A stretch of 64,000 nt of DNA, from positions 930,001-994,000 of the forward strand of contig CBDEGI010000003.1 of the NCBI GenBank assembly GCA_965237575.1, in the 5' to 3' direction. Below are positions 59,823-64,000 of this stretch, one piece after another. Within the stretch, counting starts at the first letter, position 1. Every line of letters begins with the position of its first letter. This stretch comes from JAKZVK01 sp965237575. Its GTDB lineage: Bacteria > Acidobacteriota > Terriglobia > Bryobacterales > UBA6623. The notes under the pieces were generated by a model, which was not told the origin of the DNA, made no database searches, and saw only the letters and a program-made list of their open reading frames with translations. Made by a program: the position numbers and the translations under genes.

Positions 59823-60652
59823 CCGGCCTCTCTAGACTCGCTCGTGCCATCGTCGAACCCGCGCGGTGACGCTTCCGTGAATTGTACATTTGCGGACCCC
59901 GTCACGAGCCGAGCGCGACAACTCCCCAGATCCGTCCGTAAGGCAGTGGGACTGTGTGTCGTCACGCCCTGATGACTCGGCGAGTGGAACTGGAAGAGAG
60001 CGGATGTGTTTGCGCTTGGCTCACCCGCCGGGTGTTGAGGGTGTGCGGACTCGTTGGTTATCCGTATCGATCCGCCGACCCTGCAAGGGTCGAACAATCA
60101 TAGCCCTTGGATTCATCCATGGGTTCCGAACGCCTGGATCAGCTTGTTTCGCCCGAGGCAGCTTCTTGTTGCGCGGGGTCGTTGACCGCGCGCAACAAGA
60201 AGCAGCCTCGGGGCGGGCGGAGGGCGCTATGGACCGACACCCATGGATGAATCCATGGGCTAGGATTGTGACGCCCTTCCGGGCTCGGGCCTGTGGTTTG
60301 ACGCATCCGTTTGCGCCAAGAGGCAACCGCGGATTCCCATCCGCGGCTTCCATGAGGAGATTCACTTTGTCAACTGGCAAGGTGCCGCGGGAAACTTCAG
60401 TTTCGAGACACGTTCGACCGGGCTTCCATCCGCACTCTCTTCGGCGTCTGTCCGACGCGGTGCTGGTTGAAGTTCGGCCTTTCCGACGCTGCTTGCTCGG
60501 TGTCGGCCTCCCAGGGCCGGCCGCGGATCGCAGTCGTCGTGAACTCTCGGTCCAACATGTTCTCTCGCTACAGCTTCCTTTCCTCAGCCTTGCGAACGCA
60601 TGCTGCTCATCTTGTTGCCCCAACCCTCCGCCGTCGCCGGCGGCGCCAACGC
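59823..60652. other. Gene-free stretch holding a palindromic element
   Basis: No supported gene. The recognised content is the palindrome at 60083-60279. Confidence 0.4.
60083..60279. repeat. Large palindromic element next to IS110
   Basis: The outer arm TAGCCCTTGGATTCATCCAT is inverse to ATGGATGAATCCATGGGCTA on the right, extended outward by CAATCATAGCCC and GGGCTAGGATTG. The inner pair CCGAGGCAGCTTCTTGTTGC (60153-60175) and GCAACAAGAAGCAGCCTCGG (60189-60211) pairs over 23 bases with one mismatch around a 13-base loop. Confidence 0.85.
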
Positions 60653-61789
60653 CTACGCTGCTGGCTTGGGCGGCTGCGGCTGCCGGCTCTCGCGCTTCCT
60701 CTCGTAGAGCGGATCAAAGTCCACGTCGTTCTTCCACAACACGTGCAGCAGGATCGCCAACTTGCGCGCCACCGCCACCACCGCCTTGCGCTTGGCCGCC
60801 TTCCCCCCGCGCGCCGCCAACCGCAAGCCCCAACTCCGCAAGCGTGACTCCGTGCCGTAGTGTCCCAGAATGTATTGCCCGCATTGCACCAACAGCCGCC
60901 GCAGCAACGCGTCCCCGCTCTTGGTGATGCTCAACTCCGGTTTGCGCTTCCCCGAGTTGCGTTGCTTCGGACGCAGCCCCAGCCGCGGTCCCGCCGCGCG
61001 GCTGCTGTTCAACTTCGTTACATCGTCGTCCAGATTCAGCACAAACGCCAGCGACGTGATCGGGCCCACGCCCGGGATCGAACGCATCCGCTGAGTCTGC
61101 GGATAGGTCTCTTCGCCGAGTTGCTTGATCTTTTTGTCGTAGCGGCGGATTTCGTCGCTGAGGTGTTGAATCACCAGCAGCAGCGGGCCCAGCGTGTCTT
61201 GCAGCGATGAAGGCATGGCGCCGCCGGCTTTCTTCGCAAAGGCTTCGGTGGTGCACGCGGGCAAGCGCTCGCCGAAACTTTTCACCATGCCGCGCACGGT
61301 GTTGATCAGCTTGGTGCGCGCTTGGACTGCGCCGTCGCGGGCCCGCAGCACGGTGCGATCCGTTTGCGTCGAGAGCGAACACGGATTGACGGTGTGCAGC
61401 ATCTGCGGCATGCGCAAACCGAGCTCGCCCAGCGTGGCGGCGTCGCGGCGATCGCTCTTCGACATCGATTGCGTGATCAGCGCCAGGTTGTGCGTGTCGG
61501 CCATCAACGGCTGGTGGCCGAGGCGTTTGAGCAGCCGGAAGACCCACAGCGAATGGGTGCCGGCTTCGAACACGACGCGCATCGGCCCCCACGCGCCGAA
61601 GAATTTCTCGAAGGCTTTGACGTTGGTGCGGACGCGGTGACGTTCGATGATCTTGCCGTCGAGGCCGAGCACGCAGAGGTGGGAGTGTCGGTCGCCGAGA
61701 TCGAGGCCGGCGACGGCGTGGAGGCCTTGTTCGATCATTTCGTGTTGAGGCTGTGACAGGGCTTGGATGTTTTTGGTATGGTTCGTCAT
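60653..61789 (-). CDS. IS110-family transposase
   Basis: The 378-residue product has the RuvC-like domain with acidic residues in VAGLDLGDRHSH, VVFEAGTHSLW and KSDRRDAATL, and the C-terminal transposase_20 domain RMRSIPGVGPITSLAF with the catalytic Ser region ITKSGDALLRR. These enzymes use a structured noncoding RNA of the element to choose the target. The frame is intact. No terminal repeats or target duplication could be seen, as is normal for this family. Confidence 0.92.
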   Translation of the reverse strand: MTNHTKNIQALSQPQHEMIEQGLHAVAGLDLGDRHSHLCVLGLDGKIIERHRVRTNVKAFEKFFGAWGPMRVVFEAGTHSLWVFRLLKRLGHQPLMADTHNLALITQSMSKSDRRDAATLGELGLRMPQMLHTVNPCSLSTQTDRTVLRARDGAVQARTKLINTVRGMVKSFGERLPACTTEAFAKKAGGAMPSSLQDTLGPLLLVIQHLSDEIRRYDKKIKQLGEETYPQTQRMRSIPGVGPITSLAFVLNLDDDVTKLNSSRAAGPRLGLRPKQRNSGKRKPELSITKSGDALLRRLLVQCGQYILGHYGTESRLRSWGLRLAARGGKAAKRKAVVAVARKLAILLHVLWKNDVDFDPLYERKRESRQPQPPKPAA

Positions 61790-62033
61790 AACTTTGTAGT
61801 TCCTTTCGTTAAGGGAAGGTTTTGGGATTCGCCCCGCGTCATGGAAGGGGCGGGGCGAAGCCCGTCACTCGGGAGCGTACCGCACCCCCGAGACCGCGAG
61901 TCTCCTCATTTCATCTCGGTTGTGCCGCGGCGCGCAGTTGCGGCGGACCGAAGCTTCAAACGATCGTTAAAATCCTTACGTACGGATTTGGGACAATGCC
62001 TCGGGCGGTACAATCCAGGCGACGGAGCAGACC
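61790..62033. other. Upstream noncoding flank of the IS110 transposase
   Basis: A 244-base gap with palindromic segments (CGCCCCGCGTCATGGAAGGG) lies 5' of the transposase on the minus strand. IS110-type elements encode their bridge RNA in such a flank. The region also contains the promoter of the M19 dipeptidase on the plus strand. The element's end is not identified. Confidence 0.35.
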
Positions 62034-63257
62034 ATGATACGACTCTCCCTCCTCGCCGTTACCCTCCTGGCCACTACGTTTCTTGCATCGACACCGGGGG
62101 CCTTCGCTCAAGCCCCTGGGGCCGAGGCCGCCCGGATCCACCGCGACGCCCTGGTCTTTGACGCGCATCTCCACTTTGTCAACCGCCAACTCTATCTAGG
62201 CGGCGACATCGGCGAGCGTCTGCCGGGGCCGATGAGCGGCATCGGTATCGATCTGCCGAACGCCAAGGACGGCGGCATCGACGCCATGTTCCTCAATCTC
62301 TACGTCGAGCCCGAGTACGTCGAGCATGGCTACGAGGTCAAGCAAACCGTCAAGCTCATCGAGCTCGCCCGCGAGCAGATCCGCAACAACAGCGACACGA
62401 TCGAGATGGCTCTGAACGCCGACGATGTCGAGCGCATCACCCGATCCGGCAAGATCGCTGCCGTGCTTGATCTCGAGGGTGCCTTCGACAAGGAGGGCGA
62501 CCTCGGCGTGCTCCGCGGGCTCTACAACCTGGGGCTGCGGTCGCTTCAGATCGCGGGCAATTCGAAGAACCATGAGTTCGCCGATTCGTCCTGCTGCGCC
62601 CCGCGCTGGGGCGGCATCAACGATCACGGGCGCGCCGTGATTCGCGAGATGAACCGGCTGGGGATAGTCATCAATCTCGCCCACGCCTCCGAGGCAACTT
62701 GGATGCAGGTCGTAGAGGCCAGCGAGGACCCCGTGGTGGCCACGCACCAAGGCATGCGCGCCCTCAATCCGGACCACCCCGCCAACGCCGGCGACGAGAT
62801 GGTCAGGGCGCTGGCCGCCAAAGGAGGCGTGCTCGCCGTTCACTTCAGCCCGAACACATGGAGCCCGTTGTTTTTCCGGGAGTTTCCGAAATCGTCGCGC
62901 GGTCAGCCGCCCTCCGCGCCGCTCCCCGCGCTGTCCGCCCATCCTAGAATCGCGGAGATCGCCAACCGCCATCGGGTCTCGTATGCGAGGCCCTACCGCA
63001 TGCCGCCCGCCGAAATCATCGAGCCAGTCACGCGCTTCGTCGACGCGGTAGACTACGCGGTCGAGCTCATCGGCGAGGACAACGTCGCCCTCGGTTCGGA
63101 CTTCGGCGGCGGCATCAATTCCCGCGGTGGTATGACCAACGTCCGCGAGTACCCCAGCCTCACGCGGGCGCTGGTCGAGAAGGGCTACTCTGAAGAAAGA
63201 ATCCGCAAGATTCTCGGCGGCAACTGGCTGCGGGTCTTCCGCGAGATCACGCAGTAG
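62034..63257 (+). CDS. Exported membrane-dipeptidase (M19) family peptidase
   Basis: The 407-residue product has a signal peptide (MIRLSLLAVTLLATTFLAST, cleaved after FAQ). The M19 metal site starts with DAHLHF, includes the Glu of DLEGAF and His of INLAHAS and VVATHQG, and ends with LGSDFGGG. Family members cleave dipeptides, including those with D-amino acids. Length is typical. Confidence 0.9.
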   Translation: MIRLSLLAVTLLATTFLASTPGAFAQAPGAEAARIHRDALVFDAHLHFVNRQLYLGGDIGERLPGPMSGIGIDLPNAKDGGIDAMFLNLYVEPEYVEHGYEVKQTVKLIELAREQIRNNSDTIEMALNADDVERITRSGKIAAVLDLEGAFDKEGDLGVLRGLYNLGLRSLQIAGNSKNHEFADSSCCAPRWGGINDHGRAVIREMNRLGIVINLAHASEATWMQVVEASEDPVVATHQGMRALNPDHPANAGDEMVRALAAKGGVLAVHFSPNTWSPLFFREFPKSSRGQPPSAPLPALSAHPRIAEIANRHRVSYARPYRMPPAEIIEPVTRFVDAVDYAVELIGEDNVALGSDFGGGINSRGGMTNVREYPSLTRALVEKGYSEERIRKILGGNWLRVFREITQ

Positions 63258-63295
63258 CCGGCGCCGAGCATTAGACGGCAAGCACGGCTCGGATT

Positions 63296-63508
63296 TTGAG
63301 ATACGTTGTTATCTACGAGAAGACGAGCACGGGCGACAGTGCGTACGCCCCGGATATTCCCGGCTGCATCGCTGCGGGGGGGACCCGCGAGGAAACCGAG
63401 TTCCTGATGCGCGAGGCGATCGAGATACACCTTCAAGGCCTCAAGGAAGACGGTGAGCCCGTTCCGGAACCCACTACCGTTGCCGACTACATCCACGCAT
63501 CCACTTGA
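63296..63508 (+). CDS. HicB-like (UPF0150) antitoxin-type protein, orphan
   Basis: A 70-residue frame from TTG 63296 (MRYVVIYEKTSTGDSAYAPD; IPGCIAAGGTREETEFLMRE) has the HicB partial RNase H fold with AxxPDIPGCIAAG. No DNA-binding tail and no HicA toxin gene beside it. The start codon TTG is inferred from homology. It may be a solitary antitoxin. Confidence 0.8.
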   Translation: MRYVVIYEKTSTGDSAYAPDIPGCIAAGGTREETEFLMREAIEIHLQGLKEDGEPVPEPTTVADYIHAST

Positions 63509-63520
63509 GTGGGCCTTCGC

Positions 63521-64000
63521 ATGCAAGCGACCCAATCCTCGTTTCGATTGACCGCGAAACCGTTGTCCGGCACGCTCGGGGCGGAGGTGACGAACGTCGA
63601 TCTGGCCGGCTCTCTCGATGACCCACTCGTCGCCGCCATCAAGCAAGCCTTCCACGCTCATCTCGTGCTGGTCTTCCGCGGACAGGGCCTAACGCCCGCG
63701 GACCAGCTCGCCTTCACCCGCCTGTTCGGGCCGGTCGAACCACACCCACTGGCCTCGCGGCGGGGGGTCGACGGACTCCCCGAAGTCCTCGTCTTCGAAA
63801 ACAAAAAGGGCACACCCGGCGCGCGCAACGACTTCTGGCATTCCGACATCTCGTTCGCCGAGAAGCCGCCCGCTTGCTCGGTCCTCTACGCCCGCACGAT
63901 CACCGAAGGCTGCGGCGACACTATGTTCTGCAACATGTACCACGCCTACGACGAGTTGTCGGAAGGAATGCGGCGGATGCTCGACGACCTCACCGCGATG
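63521..64000 (+). CDS. TauD/TfdA-family dioxygenase, partial
   Basis: ATG 63521 opens MQATQSSFRLTAKPLSGTLG, with the fold's GAEVTNVDLAG, LVFRGQGLTP and iron-binding FWHSDISF (His-x-Asp). The last His of the iron site and the Arg for 2-oxoglutarate are beyond the window. Fe(II)/2-oxoglutarate hydroxylation is expected; relatives release sulfite from taurine or open other substrates. Confidence 0.88.
   Translation, partial: MQATQSSFRLTAKPLSGTLGAEVTNVDLAGSLDDPLVAAIKQAFHAHLVLVFRGQGLTPADQLAFTRLFGPVEPHPLASRRGVDGLPEVLVFENKKGTPGARNDFWHSDISFAEKPPACSVLYARTITEGCGDTMFCNMYHAYDELSEGMRRMLDDLTAM

Noticed and set aside
1..64000. CRISPR arrays, rRNA genes, complete tRNA genes
   Set aside because: No regularly spaced repeats with unique spacers were seen, no rRNA sequence, and only a 3' half of one tRNA.

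Overview
The window is GC-rich DNA, densely coded on both strands, and reads as chromosome of a didermic heterotroph. LptE, a c-type multiheme cytochrome, Tat-exported proteins, a PilT-type ATPase and a CpaE/TadZ homologue indicate an outer membrane and surface pili. The gene mix is an ECF42-type sigma factor with DGPF/YCII partners, many Tat or Sec exported proteins, IPT-like secreted proteins, M19/M20 peptidases, a subtilase and several families of dispersed palindromes. This mix is what I associate with Acidobacteriota, perhaps Bryobacterales. There is no rRNA gene here, so the placement is inference.

Layout. 1-3.2 kb: esterase scrap, then a three-gene minus-strand operon for an N-acetylated dideoxyamino sugar and its transfer to lipid. 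3.2-12.7 kb: an accessory zone holding relics of two group II introns, one complete group II intron inside a REP-like hairpin, a pentaheme cytochrome, a frameshifted HEAT-repeat protein, a MazF-type toxin-antitoxin pair with a clear operator, a wrecked HigA antitoxin and a 177-bp duplication. 12.7-22.7 kb: mostly housekeeping envelope functions (pgsA, psd-pssA-lptE, a YdcH-like protein, rimI), interrupted by secreted proteins that share a duplicated module. 22.7-27.6 kb: msrP, then a cpaE/tadZ gene split by a 2,505-bp IS1595-family transposon. That transposon has 25-bp imperfect terminal inverted repeats and an 8-bp target duplication, and it carries a complete MvaI/BcnI-like type II restriction-modification system. 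27.8-36.5 kb: ClC channel, PDZ protein, two exported proteins and a subtilase. 36.5-38 kb: remnant of an element ending at a 3' half of tRNA-Val(GAC). 38.1-41 kb: a sulfur-transfer operon, cysM, a JAMM protease, and a fused CysO/ThiS-MoeB-rhodanese protein. 41.4-44.6 kb: two YCII proteins, a DUF2461 protein and an ECF42-type sigma factor. 44.8-59.8 kb: DHH phosphoesterase, HDOD protein, M20 peptidase, PilT, YfcC transporter, sugar isomerase, a frameshifted TPR protein, aldo/keto reductase, YkgJ-type Cys cluster and a tandem metallo-beta-lactamase protein. 59.8-64 kb: palindromic element, IS110-family transposase, M19 dipeptidase, HicB-like protein and a TauD-type dioxygenase cut by the window end.

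Two themes stand out. First, mobile DNA exploits palindromes: a group II intron interrupts one REP-like hairpin, a small foldback element interrupts another hairpin family, and further foldback elements sit next to genes and next to the IS110 element. Second, many genes carry single-base frameshifts (cytochrome, DUF6714-like, HEAT, HigA, secreted IPT-like, TPR). This means either real decay in an accessory-rich region or indel errors in the assembly, and affected entries are flagged.

The strongest candidates for something new are the restriction-modification-carrying IS1595 transposon and the fused CysO-MoeZ protein next to a JAMM protease. In the latter, the ubiquitin-like tail ending in Gly-Gly is internal, so it would have to be cut out, or act without release.
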